From Gymnothorax reevesii (Eukaryota; Chordata; Actinopteri; Anguilliformes; Muraenidae), in NCBI GenBank assembly GCA_029721435.1, contig CM056583.1, positions 86,195,620 to 86,259,619 on the forward strand: a stretch of DNA of 64,000 nt, written 5' to 3'. The position numbers and the translations under genes were made by a program. This document shows positions 25,111 to 39,445 of this stretch, in pieces; the stretch's first letter is position 1; each line of letters starts with the position of its first letter. Below the pieces are notes generated by a model. The model did no database searches. It saw nothing but the letters and a program-made list of their open reading frames with translations, and had not been told where the DNA came from.

Positions 25111-25379
25111 TGATGACATGACCAGTAACTAGCACTAGTGAGTTCCAGGCGGCCGATGTTTTGTGTTTTGTGCTAATAGTGTGTATTAATTGTAGTGAAC
25201 TCACCATTATTTTCTTCTCCTGTGATTGGTTCTCAGGTTTTGGCTTATCTACTGAGTAAATCCCAGATCACCCATTAAAGCAGTTCAGTAAAAAGGTCTG
25301 TTCTGGGTTTTATGACTAAATCAGCAGCCTTGCTTTTGGAAACACCCCCCACTGATATGGCTTTTTTGTCTTGCTGCAG

Positions 25380-25507
25380 AGACCACGCCCTCCCCAGCCC
25401 CTCCCTCAGCAAAGCCCCAGCTGGGCACGCCATTGGGCGGAACTTCAACACTCCTGTGTTCATCTCATCTGCTACTGGTGTCCGTTCTCCTGTCTATAAT
25501 GTGGTGA
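25380..25507 (+). CDS. cntfr: CNTF receptor alpha, terminal coding exon (GPI signal)
   Basis: The acceptor is TCTTGCTGCAG before AGACCACG. Joined in phase 1 to the preceding exon, the codon GAG is completed and the frame reads ETTPSPAPPSAKP, matching the position where human CNTFR has its own Thr/Ser/Pro-rich linker. It continues through small residues (GTPLGGTS) into a hydrophobic end (LLLVSVLLSIMW) and stops at TGA 25505-25507. Small residues followed by a hydrophobic C-terminus form a GPI-attachment signal, as expected for this receptor. A strong donor-like GTGAGT overlaps the stop; splicing there to 27949 would also give a TGA, one codon earlier. Confidence 0.85.
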
Positions 25508-25610
25508 GTAGCAGATGCTAACATATAAAAAGTGGAAACACAAAGGTTAAATGTGGAGTAGGGCGGTTACGACTAATACTGCTGTATCAGCTGTCTAATT
25601 TCAGTTCATG

Positions 25611-25616
25611 AATAAA
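25611..25616 (+). promoter_or_regulatory. AATAAA polyadenylation signal, candidate for cntfr
   Basis: AATAAA lies 104 nt after the cntfr stop codon. It would end an unspliced 3' UTR. Alternative signals further on are possible. Confidence 0.4.
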
Positions 25617-27948
25617 ATATTTTTACTTTTACTTAACCGTAAAAGGTGTGATATGGTGAAATCACAAACCGTGTGGAGCAAACACTGATACTACAACGCA
25701 GCTTTGTACATATTAGAAGCTGTTAGAATAGTTGAAGTAGAGGTAAAACTGAAATGTTGAGGAACAAAAGGCTATTTTATTTTAAAAACCATTTATATGA
25801 TGAAAATATTAGAACTGTGAGATATAATGTACAGGTAAAGTACTTGAACATTATTCAGTTTGAGTGAAAGTTCATAGCCAAAACTACGCAGTGGCAAAGG
25901 GACATGATGCTTTAGGAAGCACTTCTAGTGAACCAAAAAACTGCTCTTCACGGTGGCCGGTAGGGGCAAACGCGCTTCAGCGGCCCAAAACATCTCCAAC
26001 TGGAGAAACGTGCTGCAAAACAGAAAAGATGTAAATTCAAAAACATGCAAACTGAAAAAAACAAAAGCAAGGGGGAAATGCTGCATATCTCCATCAACAC
26101 AATTGCACTGCAACAGCCTGAAACATCCCCAGTCGGAGAAATTCAGAAATGAAGCAAAATTAAAAACATGAAAACCACAAAAGCAAATGCAAGAGAAAAA
26201 CGCTGCTTTTCCACATCAACAAAACAGAAGTACTCTGAGCTGCTATGGCTAAGTCGGCAAGCAGGCTTTCTAGCTAGCTGACATTAGTTTGCTTGCTTAG
26301 CTCGCTAGTTCGCTAGCCTAGCTAGCTAACAGTGAAATTTCGTAATTTCCCTGGAAGGGTGGCTGTTCAGCAACAATGATTGGCCAAAATATCAAATACA
26401 TGGCATATAATGTCTGAATAGTGCATGGAGTTTCGGTCTGTCACATGAAACACAAACTGTAACTGAACAAATGTTTGAAGGGCTGACAAAAATGCACATC
26501 AGAAGTTTGGATCAGTCCTGCAAGGCTAGACGCATTACTTGCAATTATTTGAAAAAAAATTTTATTTGGAAATGGGTTAATATTTACAGTTTGGCTGACG
26601 AACCAAGTGGCCTTAAAAACCGCCACTTTTAGAAAGAGCAGCAGATGACACCATCTGTATTTAATCCTAATTTCTTCCATATATTCGATTCAACCTTCAA
26701 TCGCTCCTGTTGGATATTATTCAAGGGGTTACGGTACCTGATGAAATAAAACATTCATTTTGTTTCTCTCTTGCTATTTTTCTCACTCATTTTCATTTCT
26801 GGCGAGTCGTTCCTCGCCAGCGAGTAAATATTTTTGTATGTTGCATTTATTTCTACCGATGACCCTGAATTTTTTGTTTGCTTGTTTTATGCGCAAATTT
26901 TGATATAATATAAAGTTCAAATGTGGCACTGTTATAATTTTTAACACCTGGATATAATTTAAATAATTTGAGCAATATTTTAAAAATATTTTTATTACAT
27001 TTTTGAAGATGACTGTGGTTAGGTTACCATACTTTAAACAATGGTTTGCTCGTGCGCTTTCCCGTTTTCGTTTTCAGTTGTTTTTTTTTAAAATAACGGT
27101 AGTAAAGTCCGCCCTTATAATAGGTATCTGCCACGGTACAAGTCCCCCTGGCTTTTAAAGGGAATGATAGATGACACTCTGATTGGTTTATTCCATGTTT
27201 TGCCCAAGACACGCCTATGATTAATTAAGAGATTAAACTCAACCCCTTTGCACTGAGCCTTACTATGCGCCTAGATAATATGCCGTTTAACTAGCAGAAA
27301 TGGATTTGGACTTGCCTTAAATCCATTTGCAACGCACATTTCAGACCGAGTGTTTGCCTCGTTAAAATAAGGCCGGTAGAGTTGTGCTAAATTGCTTTTC
27401 TAGAAAAACAATGAAGAATAAGGTGTGGTGTGAGGGGAACCAAAGCATGTGAACTTACAAGTAGCCCACCAAATATTTTGTTAATCAAAATTGTTGAAGA
27501 GATGGTGAAAAAAGATTACGTGTATTAAGAGCTTGATTTTATACGGCTCGCAGCATGTACTACAAAACCAGTAACTTGACCAGTGATTGTTTTCAGTATT
27601 TGCATCAATCGTCGTGTCAAGTTTTGCGTGATCTGAAGGCTCCACATTTGCTGAAGCTCCTCATAAATGAGGTTCTAGATTTCTTTCATTTTGCAAAACA
27701 TTCTTTGTTGAAAATCACTCTGAGAATCAATGTGATCGTAAAGATAACTTTCTAAGATGATCAAAAAGTTGGAATTTATGAATAAAATTGAATGGAAAGA
27801 AAGTATTTGGACAGTTTTAGCAGGGAGGCAAAGCTTTTTGACTACTCTAGCCAGCAGAGGCCACTGTGGCTGCCTTTCTCGCACTTGCAAGTCCACAAGC
27901 TATGAAGTCTCTTTCGTTAATCTACCTTTTTTGTTTTGTTTTTTACAG

Positions 27949-28050
27949 ATGTCGTTGGGTCATTCCTGTGGAAGAAATTGAGGAGGCTCTTCTGTTTATA
28001 TTTTGCACATTTAATGGATATCGCGCATTGATTATTTAAGTTTGTCACAC
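27949..28050 (+). other. possible alternative 3'-UTR exon of cntfr
   Basis: A strong acceptor (TCTACCTTTTTTGTTTTGTTTTTTACAG) precedes 27949. If joined to the donor overlapping the cntfr stop (after 25503) the reading frame still terminates immediately. This rests only on the splice signals; the end shown is nominal. Confidence 0.25.
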
Positions 28051-28446
28051 ATAAAGAACAAAGAAGAATGAAGAACAAATCTACTGGACAAAAACAATGT
28101 CAACAAAATTCACTACGCAGACACTGGTTGTATATCAAAGGGAAGAAAAAGATTTGGGACCAACTGACTGAAACATCATTTTTTCTGGCCACACTAGTGG
28201 GAATCCCATTTTTTTTCCACTTTTGTTTTATCAATTTCAGTCAAACAGTGGTACAACTGGTGTACATTGTCTGTCATTCTTTGCACTTACATCCAGCTCA
28301 TCAAATCAAAGATATATTTTAAAAATGCATTCCCAAATGGGCTTTACGCTCCACTGAACTTAAGACACGTCCCCCAATTTTCTACTATTTGTGTTTCGCG
28401 GCTAAATTTAGACCAATGTTTTGGGGTGTCATTTAACGATGATTAG

Positions 28447-29529
<1,083 letters not shown>

Positions 29530-32500
29530 GGTTGGTGTAAGGGTTGTGCTTCGTAGGTGCACGTAGGACAGGAAGTTGTGGACTGCACTCAGGTGTAAGG
29601 ATGGACTTGGTCGTATTTATTATTCCTACAGCGCAGCAGAAGGCACGAACGGAGCAACACAAAACAAAGAAAAGAGGTTCCTTAATAGACAATATTGGTA
29701 ATACAAACTCTGTGCTTTAGCTGCAGTAGCAATGTATTATAAATACGAAAACAAAAGAGAAGCGAGGTTCCCGAATATACAGCACTGACATGAACGGTAA
29801 CAGCACTAAGTTTAAGGAGTTTAGAATTTAATAACGCGATACACGGAGGATACTTCAAAACAAGACTAGAAATGCCACACAGACACATATTTACGGGACT
29901 TCACTATGACTGAGTGTGAGTCCCGGCCTTAAATACACACTGCTACCACCCAGTGGAAATTACACACAGATGCAAACAATGATAAGTGAAGTGAGGAATG
30001 CAGTCTGGGTCTTAATAGATGAGGGAGCTGGAGGGCTGGAGGGGTGGCCTGAGAGGCGTGGCCCCGAGTTACGACTCCCGACGTGTCTGGTCTTCTGACA
30101 GAAAGGTGCCTTCTGGGGCGCAGAGCAGGCTGGTCTGGATGGACCTGTTGGAATTCGGTCAGGAGCTGCGGATCCAAGATGCCATCACGATCCACCCAGC
30201 TCCTCTCCTCTGGACCTTAGCCTTCCCAATCCACTAGATACTGCAGTTTTCCTGCTCACCTTCTGGACTCCAGTCCTGCTCCAGCAGGCTGCATCCCCAG
30301 TAGGCTTGGTCTCTGTCTACCTCCAGGACAGAGGCAGGGTCTTCAGGGGTATTGGTCTTCAGGGGTATTAGCCTCCGCCAGGGGTCCAGCAATCACTGGC
30401 CTAAGCAGGGAGACATGGAAAGTGTTATTGATGTGGTAGTTTTATGGTGACTGTATTGAGTAGGCAGACTAATTTACCTTCCTGGAGGACATGGACGGGG
30501 CCAATAAACCGTGGATTCAACTTCCTGCAGGGCAGCCAGAGAAGCAGGTCCTTTGTTTGAAGCCAGACTCTGTCCCCTGGCTGGTACTTGGGGGCATCCA
30601 GAAGTTTCAGGTCCGCCTGGATCTTCTGGCGATGGAGTGCCTTCCGGATCTGGACATTGATGTATTCCCAGACCTTCTCCGCATCCAAGAACCAGGCGAT
30701 CACCGCCAGGACTGGCTCTGGTCCTACGTACACAGGGGAGGTTGCCGTTCGAGCACGCACTGGAAGGGGCTTAGTTCAGTGGACACGTTCTTTAAAGAGT
30801 GCCGGGCATATTCTGCCCAGGGCAGGTATTAGCACTAATGCCTCTGGCGCAAGTGACAGTATACTCGGTGGAACCTTCCCAGGTCTTGAATGGCTCTCTC
30901 CGCCTGCCCATTAATCTGAGGGTTGTATCACAAGGTGAGGCTAAATGAGGCTCCTAGCTTCCTGAAGAAAGCCCTCCACACTTGGGATGTGAACTGTGGC
31001 CCATGGTCTGAAAGGATGCCTTCCGGAAGGTCAAAATATCTGAATATCTGCTCGAAGAGTGTGTTTGCAACTTAAAGAGCAGATGGCATAGCAGCAAAAG
31101 TCACAAATTTACAGAATTTTGAAAATCGGTCAATGTTCACCAGGATACATATGTTACTTTCTAATGAGGATATATCAGTAACAAAATCCAAGGCAATGTG
31201 TGACCATGGATGATGTGGGACTAGCAGGGGGTTGAGTTTACCTGTTGGCAGCTGTCATGGTGTTTTGGAAATTGTGGAAGTTGCACAAGAGAGCACAGTT
31301 GCTTCCACATCCGAGGCCTGGTGGAGTCAGTAATAATTATGACCAATGATGTGTGGTTTTTCTTTTAGCTTGTTCATGAAGGTTAGCAGGAACCAGCGTC
31401 TTACCCGCTGGCACCGAGGTGGTAGGGGGGTTCCTCCTGGTCTCCTTCGCAATTTCCCGGTCCAACTGCCACTTAATCGGGACGAGGATGCAGGAGGATG
31501 GCAGAATCGGCTCCTCTGCTTCAGGATCCCTCTGTACCTCGTATCTTCTGGACAGCGCATCTGATTTGATGTTCTTAGAACCAGGGCGATAGTTTATTGA
31601 AAAATCAGAGCAAGTAAAGAAAAGTGCCTACGTTGTGCCATTCGCATATATTCCAAGTTGCAGTGGTCAGTCAGCTCAAGGAATGTATGACGGGCCCCCT
31701 CAAATCAATGCCTCCATTCTTCGAGCACTAGTTTGATTGCCAACAGCTCCTGGTTTTCACCATCATAGTTGGCCTCAGCAGGTTTGAGCTTTTGAGAGAA
31801 ATAAGCACAGGGTTACAGCCTCTCCAGTGTCCCGTGCCACTGGGACAGGATAGCGCTCGCCCCCCTGCTGGAGGCATCGAATTCCACTATAAAGGGCTTT
31901 TCTGAGTCTGGTCATTTAAGTGTAGGAGCAGTGATGAACAGATTTTTGAGTGTCTTGAGGGCCTGCTGAGCTTCCGGATTCCATCCCAGGTTTCTTTGTT
32001 TCCCTTTGAACAGACGCGTCAGAGGATGGGCAGCGATGCTGAAGTGTTTAATGAAGCGTGCGTAGATGTTCACAAACTACATGAAGCACCAGAGTTCCTA
32101 TGTTGTTCATGGGACTGGTAATTCCGCCACTGCTTTTGCCTTCTTTACCTCCATGCCACTCTCTCTGGTCCAATCATGTAATGAAGGAAGGAGACGGTGG
32201 ATTGATGGAAGACACATTTCTCTGTTTTGATGTAGAGTTGATGTTGTAATAGGCGTTTAAGTACTCTCCTCACTTGCTCCTCGTGTTCTTCATCAGTACT
32301 TGAGTAGGTGAGGATGTCGTCAAGGTAGGCGATGACAAATCTTTCCAGCATCTCTCATAGCACATTATTGATGAAGGACTGGAACATAGAGGGGGCATTA
32401 TCAAGGCCATATTGAATTTCATATTAGGTCTTCAACTTCAAGTCCCCTTCGAGGGATTGTTAGCATTTTGAGATTTTCATGAGTGCTCTTTCTCCTATTT

Positions 32501-32530
32501 GGCCCTGGTGTGGAAGGGGTGGATATTAAC
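29530..32530 (-). mobile_element. degenerate Ty3/gypsy element, 5'-truncated
   Basis: On the minus strand, in order: reverse transcriptase core ([13 protein letters not shown], 32351-32145), RNase H (PFIVEFDASSRGASAILSQ, about 31920-31840), integrase core (WSHIALDFVTDISS near 31210; then SDHGPQFTSQVW and NGQAERA pieces near 31010-30900), and integrase C-terminal GPVHVL-type module (30560-30425). A probable LTR lies at about 29530-30000, with a minus-strand TATTTAAGG near 29935 as a possible TATA element. Many stops and shifts are present, and gag, protease and the first half of RT are absent. The domain order RT-RH-IN is the conventional one, unlike the element at 54.6 kb. It sits in galt intron 8. 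Confidence 0.88.
32145..32351 (-). pseudogene. Ty3/gypsy reverse transcriptase fragment
   Basis: Contains the YLDD catalytic box (residues 9-12) followed by [20 protein letters not shown] and [17 protein letters not shown], the classic gypsy RT block after the active site. It is open for only 68 codons; flanks continue in other frames. Confidence 0.85.
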
Positions 32531-32597
32531 CCCTTAAACTTTCATTTGACTCTGAAGTTTCCCCTGATGTAGGTTTGCAGTCGGTAAAAGCATTTCA

Positions 32598-32840
32598 TAT
32601 TGCAGGACAGTGTCACACACATATTCTCTATCTCCTGGTTGTTGCACATCACTGAAGCTGCATCACACTTTTATTGAGAGAAATATTCAAACCCAAGACC
32701 CTATGTTTCTCTTGCCACAGTATTACTTGTAATTTATCATATTTTAACATATTTACTATATTTGGGATCACTGGATCTCCACAAGAATTTAAAATAGGAC
32801 TTAAGTTCCACAGGTTTACATACAGCAGCTGCATTTGACA
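32598..32840. repeat. dispersed repeat, copy B
   Basis: Diverged relative of 14155-14460 with the same order of shared words (GGACAGTGTCACA, GAAGCTGCATCACAC, GAAATATTCAAAC, GGATCTCCA, CCACAGGTTTACATACAGCA). Confidence 0.7.
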
Positions 32841-33964
32841 GACCCATATATGGGTCCATAGGTTTTATGGAGCTAATACGTCTTGCCTGTGAAAATCCTC
32901 TGTCTGCAAAAGTTTTTGCAGTGCTGAGCTGAACTGTCTGAACAGTCACCTGACCAATGATGATGTTCATAGAACCTGGTGTTCTGTGCACAGGATGTAG
33001 CCTGGAACTACTCGTTCTAACGCTGTGCTTGCAGGGCTATTTGAAGTTGTGTCTCACTCTCTGTGCTTTTGTCGAAGTTTTTAATGTAGGGTGGATTCTT
33101 GTCTTTTAGTCAGTCCATCAACCCTAGGTCCCAGTCCTCACACCCACAGAAATGGGGAGGGGGGCGTGAATGAAAAGACCGATTTTGGCACATCCAATTA
33201 TCGGCCTCTCCAAAAGTTTACTTTGCTTTTAGTCACATATTCAGTTTGTATGTGAGATTTTCTAATTATCCAATGTCACCTGCAGAATTCAGATAGCTGC
33301 GCAGTTTGCAAGTAAACCAGTAATAGCGCTTGTGTCTTTATCTCTTAAAAGATTTCACTGATGCATTAATTATGTTCATCAATTGTCTGGGTTCAATGAG
33401 GTGTAGGGAATACTCAGTGAAATATTGGGTGGATCCAAATTCTCTTGACAGCAGGGAAGCCTCCTCACAAATAGACTTGAAGAGGAAACAGGTGACTGGC
33501 GTCCAAATTTACTATTTCATGCAGAAAAGAACGCATTTACAGTTTTCTTTAAAAGTATTTGCCCCGTTCCCAATTTCTTCTATTTTTGCTTTTTTGTCAT
33601 ATTTAAATATTTCAGGTCATCACACGAATGTTAATATACTGTATGACAAGCATAATGTGATTAAGCACATAATCTGAAGCATTTAAAGTGCAAATTCATA
33701 GAATTTTCTCACAAACGAATCTGGGATATGTTTAACCAAACAGCTCATGAACAGTATCCTGCAAATTAAATGCCCCAAATTTGCTACTTTTTCTCGAAAC
33801 TGAGCTTTAATTGAATTTCAAGCAGAGATGTCCGAAAACTAAATGAAGATTGACCCAAACTGGCCATTTAGTAGATGCGGCGTAATGGGATGGGTTCCAA
33901 ACGCAAAGGTCAAGCTGGAAACAATAGGAAGACAAGGTGTAAACAAACAACATTTTCTCCATAG
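32841..33964. other. galt intron 8, non-coding
   Basis: No exon. A short stretch at 33535-33615 (AAAAGTATTTGCCCCGTTCC, CAATTTCTTCT) matches the terminal repeat type of the Tc1-like element at 47315-48880, so it is a solo terminal fragment of that family. Confidence 0.5.
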
Positions 33965-34590
33965 GGGATCAAAATGGGGACACTGGAACACATCCTAAGG
34001 AGCTGCCCCAAGGCGTTGAGTGAGGGTCGTTATCGATGGAGACGCGATCACGTCCTCAAATCCATCGCTGAGACAATCAGCAAGGGGATCAAGGACAGTT
34101 GATGCATCAAAACCCCAGCAAAGACCACTAACTTTATCAAGGGAGGACAAAGGCCAGAGAGAACACCAAAGAACTGCCCTACTGGCTTGCTTTCCACGGC
34201 CCGACACTGGGCGATGACAGTTGACTTAGAGAGGCAGCTGAAAATTCCACCCCTCATCACCATGTCCAAATTGAGACCAGAGATCATCTTAGTCTCTGAG
34301 GCCACAAAACTACTCGTCTTGCTGGAGCTGACAGTTCCCTGGGAGAAGCGGATGGAGGAGGAAAAGAAGAGAAGTACTAGGAGCTGGTGGAGGATTGTCG
34401 GAGGAATGGTTGGAGGACCAGGTCCATGCCAGTAGAGGTGGGCAGTCGGGGATTTGCCAGCCACTCCCTGAGTAAGGCCTATGGCACACTGGGCATATCA
34501 GGTGCCAATCGAAGAGGAACCATAAACAACAACATGGTGGCTGCAGAGAAAGCATCCAGATGGCTGTGGTTGAAGACGGGAGATTAGTGG
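33965..34590 (+). pseudogene. non-LTR retrotransposon with restriction-like endonuclease, C-terminal part
   Basis: Three frames in succession carry one C-terminal polyprotein region. LEHILRSCPKALSEGRYRWR (from 33981) includes the Cys/His zinc-binding stretch after RT. LRPEIILVSEATKLLVLLEL then TVPWEKRMEEE (34270-34360) is the PD-(D/E)xK-type restriction-like endonuclease core. MPVEVGSRGFASHSLSKAYG and AAEKASRWLWLKTGD (to 34587) form the end. This architecture is that of R2/Rex6-like elements rather than APE-type LINEs. Two frame breaks and internal stops make it dead. Confidence 0.8.
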
Positions 34591-36632
34591 GTCAAGGAAA
34601 ATGCCACTTGGACACAGGCCAGGGTCTGATCAGCCTCGGTCGGGTCGTCTGGATGAGGGTGTCTGTTCTAAGACCCAAAACACCCAGTGATTCCAGGAAA
34701 CAACACTGATGATGTGTTCAAGGTAGTGCATCGGTAGAGTTTCTGTAACATAAATTAATGAAAACTAACAGTCAGCCTGTGGACATGCGGCACCAAAACT
34801 TCTTACTGAGAGTTTTATCAGGCTATGACAAACTATGTTAGTTGTTAACTAAGCCATTATGCTTTTGTGAAACACACCCCTGGCTGGCTACGATGCTTAA
34901 GCTTTTCGCTATTAAAGTATTCATTTACACTTGTAGCAGTTGTCAGTGAAACTTGAATTTATTAATTTAATGGTGAGAAGTGTTAGCATGCTAGTTAGCA
35001 AATTATTCATCCCAGTGACAAACAAACTAGGAGCTTGCGCTCTCTTCATTCTCCAGTTGCAGCTCCTGGTCTTGTCTGCTCCCCCATCAAATCATCTTCC
35101 CCCTTCGAGAAAGTTCTGTGACGTTGTTGAAATCGTGAAAGAAATAACCTCGCGGGCATTGATGAATTCACTCGCTCTTAATAAAGTTATTGCAGATAAC
35201 TCCTCATAAATTGATGAATGTTGATACTCTGTCGTCTCCTGCAGTTTTTCAAGATTGATATATTATCAATATTGAGCTCTTCTGCTCTGCAGTGATCACA
35301 GAATCACCCCTTGTTTTAGCGATCTGTTCTGCCGTCAAATTCAGAGTAAAATGTAGATTCACTTTCCATGCTATTTGGGGATTTTGCATCGCGTTGTTTG
35401 CAGAAACATAATTTGACAGGGGAACTCATTGGGGCAAAACATCAGCTTCGCTTTCATGGCTGAAGTTTCAATTTTACTCAAGGTCTCGTGGTGAAAGATG
35501 GATTTAGTTTCATTTAGAGTCATTTTTTCGCATTAAATATTTTCAACACTCATTTTATGGTGGACTTATTAACCAGCTTCTCTGTGTGCAGAATAAATGC
35601 GGAACATTGTGGACCAGAGCAGTTTGGGCTTGGCTTATCAATCGATAGCTAATAAAGTGATGATTTCAGCAATTACTAGCCCAATGTGATATCCAGACTT
35701 CCTGTGAGTTTGGATCTGGGGCATAAGAAAAGTCATCTGTATAGTGGTTAGAGCTGATTACCGATCCTAATTAGGCCCCGTGAAATCCACTCGCTTCCTC
35801 TTCGCAAAATCTACTCATGCCTCACGAATTGTGATTTTTATTTTGGAAGTTTATGGACCGTGATGCCTCTGCTTGCATCAGCCTTATTGTTTCAGCGATA
35901 AACAAGGCAGATAAGTGGAATTTTTCCTGCAGAATAATCCACAATTTCGAATCACTGAGTCCAATGACGTTGACAGTGTGTTCTCTGTCGCTGGCTTGTT
36001 TCCTCCCATAACGTCATCGTGGAAGATAGTCGAAGATAAATTCTTTCTGAGATGATCAGGATTTACAGTGATTAAAATGACAATAAATTTGTAAAGGCTG
36101 ATTACAATTTTAAATGAGCAGTGCACAAAGGTTGTATTTATATTTAGGATTCTATGGCCCAAATTTTATTTTTTGGATGTGTGACACCTGTGTGACAGGT
36201 ATGCAAAAATCGAAGAAATTGAGTTCAGGCAAACATGTTTTCAAAGCACTGTAGCAACTTAGTTGCTTCCTTCCAGCAAGGAAACATGGGGCCAACCTTG
36301 GAAGAAAGCAAAGATTGAATATGGACCTCAATCCTTGCAGCTATAGCTATTCGAGTTTTCTCAAACTGGTAACTCCATGCATGTCTGCTGTGAAACAGGT
36401 TATTTTTTCCTCCAAAGGAGGAGAGGGAAAAAGGCCTATTTCAGAGAAGTTGAACAGAGTCATTTTGTGTTCTTTTTCAGGGTAAAAAGGAGTTAGAGTG
36501 CTTTGAATGATAATAATCCTTGCACACAGGCTGCATGTGGTAATGCTGCAATCATTTCAGTTGTGCTTAGCTTATCCCTTTCAAAACTGAATACTGAAAT
36601 AAAAAACAGAATTACCCATTGGATATGTACAG
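34591..36632. other. galt intron 8, non-coding
   Basis: No exon recognised. Short open frames on both strands, including 35884-36162 minus, show no domain. Confidence 0.4.
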
Positions 36633-37389
<757 letters not shown>

Positions 37390-38934
37390 TGACTGGGAGG
37401 ATTTGTTAGGGATTAATTGCTTGGGGATTAATGTGTGAACTGTGAAGGTAGAGGGGCTGTTGTCTGCCTGAATAGACGAAAATGTACGTGTGGACAGCCA
37501 GTGCCAGAGTGAATCATGGGTATGAAAAGGCTGGATAGATGGGATTATCCATGTTAACGGATAATTTTTCAATATTTCTGTATGATAAAGTACATGACAC
37601 AGTCCCTTGCAAGTCTGATTTAGGTGTTAGTTTCAGTATGGCACCAACTTGTAAAATACAAATAAAATTGTATTGTAACAGAATCAGATTGATTGATTGA
37701 GAATGTTTCAGAGTCTGTAGTTTTGCCCTAAATAACCATCTGACTTGGTCTTGCAGGATTTGGCTGCGGGGACATTTATGTCAACAAAGCAAATTTAATT
37801 TTATAATGTATTGTGGTTAGACCTAATTGGTCACGAAATGAAATGATTCCGTCCGTAAAGTTGCCAGCACAAATTTAATGATTTAATGTCTGTACGCAAA
37901 TGCGGCAGGCTATAGGAGGGCCCGGGCCGGGAACTGAACCCCAGACCCCCGAGTAAGAGTCAAACGCGCTGACCACATCTCCAAAGAGCCAGGCTCATTG
38001 GCAAAGTAGGCAGGGCGCATACTTATTAGGTGGCATTCTAAGTGACAGGACCCTTCAACTGTCACACTCTATTTTCCTCACTCTTTGATTTCAGAGCATT
38101 AGCATAGAGCAGCGCACTGAATCATGATGTTTGAGTGATGAATCTATCCTGCCTCATCAGAATTCAGCAGGGTTCATCTCTGAGGCGTCACTGACTTCTC
38201 TGAAGTTAGAGATGTCAGGCAGATGAAAAGGCTCATATTGAGAGTCATTTTATGTCCTCCTATTCAGAATAAATATTCATCAGCAGTGTTATACAAGACT
38301 GCTGTAAGGTATTTCTGCATTTCCATCGGTCATAAGAAAGGCTGTCCTCTTACTTGGTTGCCATTGAAACCCATTATATCTGTGGGATTGTACAGCTTTG
38401 CCTCACAAATTCAATGGGCTCTACTTTTGCATGAGTGCACTCATTTATTTTCTTTCTTCATAATATTCTGTACATTTTCCTCAAATTGCTCAACGGCAAA
38501 GTAGTCTGTTGGAATCTATCAACACGTTTATTATCACCCGCCAGAAAGCTGAAGCGGGATGTAGGAATGAGTGTCGTCCATTCCAGTGTCCGTTTGCTTG
38601 ACTTCCTTTCTCAGCCGGAATTCTTAACCATCCAGCGTATTTTTGCAAAATGTAACATGTAGTTACTGTACACGTTATTGTGCAGATGAGCCTTTTCACT
38701 GTTCCATCCGTCTTCCTGTCAGTCCCTTTGTCACGTTATTTTCCAGGCCAGAGCGCCAAAGCTGTTCAATATTTTTTGACAAAATTTTATATATAGATAC
38801 ATCTTACTGCATAGATGTGCCTTTTTTCATACTTTCGTCTGTCCTCCATTTTCAGAAAATGCTCTCTGCCGTTTCCTGAATTTGTTTTGGAATAACATCC
38901 ATCTCCGGGCGGGGATGCTAAGTATTTCATGCTT

Positions 38935-39445
38935 TCATGCTAAAACAGGCATTACCTCTGGAACTAATAAAGCCAACCCCATAATTCTTTCAGAACTTGT
39001 TCTGGACTTCTTGTGGCAGAACACATTGCTTTCAAAAAATAAAGGTTTCATTAAAATCGAAGGATACCCCCATCCTGAAAAAAGGGGCTAAAAAAGGGTC
39101 ACCCCCCACAGGGGAGGTAAAATAAGGGTCAATATTACCAAAGGACTATATATGCTTCAGGATAATAATAGGCAGCTAAAGAAAACTCCTGACCATATCT
39201 AATAGCTGATGTTACCATAAATCCACATATGTCATCAGATGGGTGTGAAAGTGGTACCCTTAAATGTGTCTGTTTTGACACCAGTTTGTAAAAGTAGCAT
39301 TTTTGAGCGTGTATGGAACCACAAGAAAAGGGTTAAAACTAGCTTGATAGGATAAAAAGAGCACTACAGCATCTAGAGAACAAGTCCTGCAAAATTATGG
39401 GATTAGCTTTTAGTTCCAGAATTACAGCCTGATAAAAATGAAAAA
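38935..39445. mobile_element. fold-back element in galt intron 9
   Basis: CTGGAACTAATAAAGCCAACC, CCATAATTCTTTCAGAACTTG (38957-39000) recurs inverted at about 39365-39430 (CAAGTCCTGCAAAATTATGG, GATTAGCTTTTAGTTCCAG). Arms of about 75 bp flank roughly 360 bp. Outer limits are uncertain. Confidence 0.6.

Larger units (their letters stand above)
20142..25379 (+). other. cntfr: last coding intron of cntfr
   Basis: A 5.2-kb intron between the WSXWS exon and the terminal coding exon. It contains a hAT transposase fragment, a Tc1-like fragment and a probable Helitron (all listed separately). Otherwise 20142-21790 and 22010-23190 show no exon. A repeat at 22265-22460 shares long words with 41640-41800 (GTGGAGTGTTTCCGAAAACCAT, AACTTAAGACGCTC). 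Confidence 0.7.
25508..28446. other. cntfr 3' flank / cntfr-galt spacer
   Basis: Candidate cntfr 3' UTR and spacer. It includes a short internally repetitive block at 25940-26215 (GGAGAAA, CAACA, AAACATG words recurring), a GCTAGC-rich palindromic patch at 26265-26330, and otherwise A+T-rich DNA. I searched it by eye for the missing galt exons 1-7 (HPHCQ, FHPWSD, FxNDFPAL) and found none. Confidence 0.5.

Noticed and set aside
30491..30914. Plus-strand frames of about 110 codons
   Set aside because: They are opposite-strand shadows of the minus-strand gypsy integrase.
34048..34464. 138-codon minus-strand frame
   Set aside because: Shadow of the plus-strand RLE-type LINE coding region.
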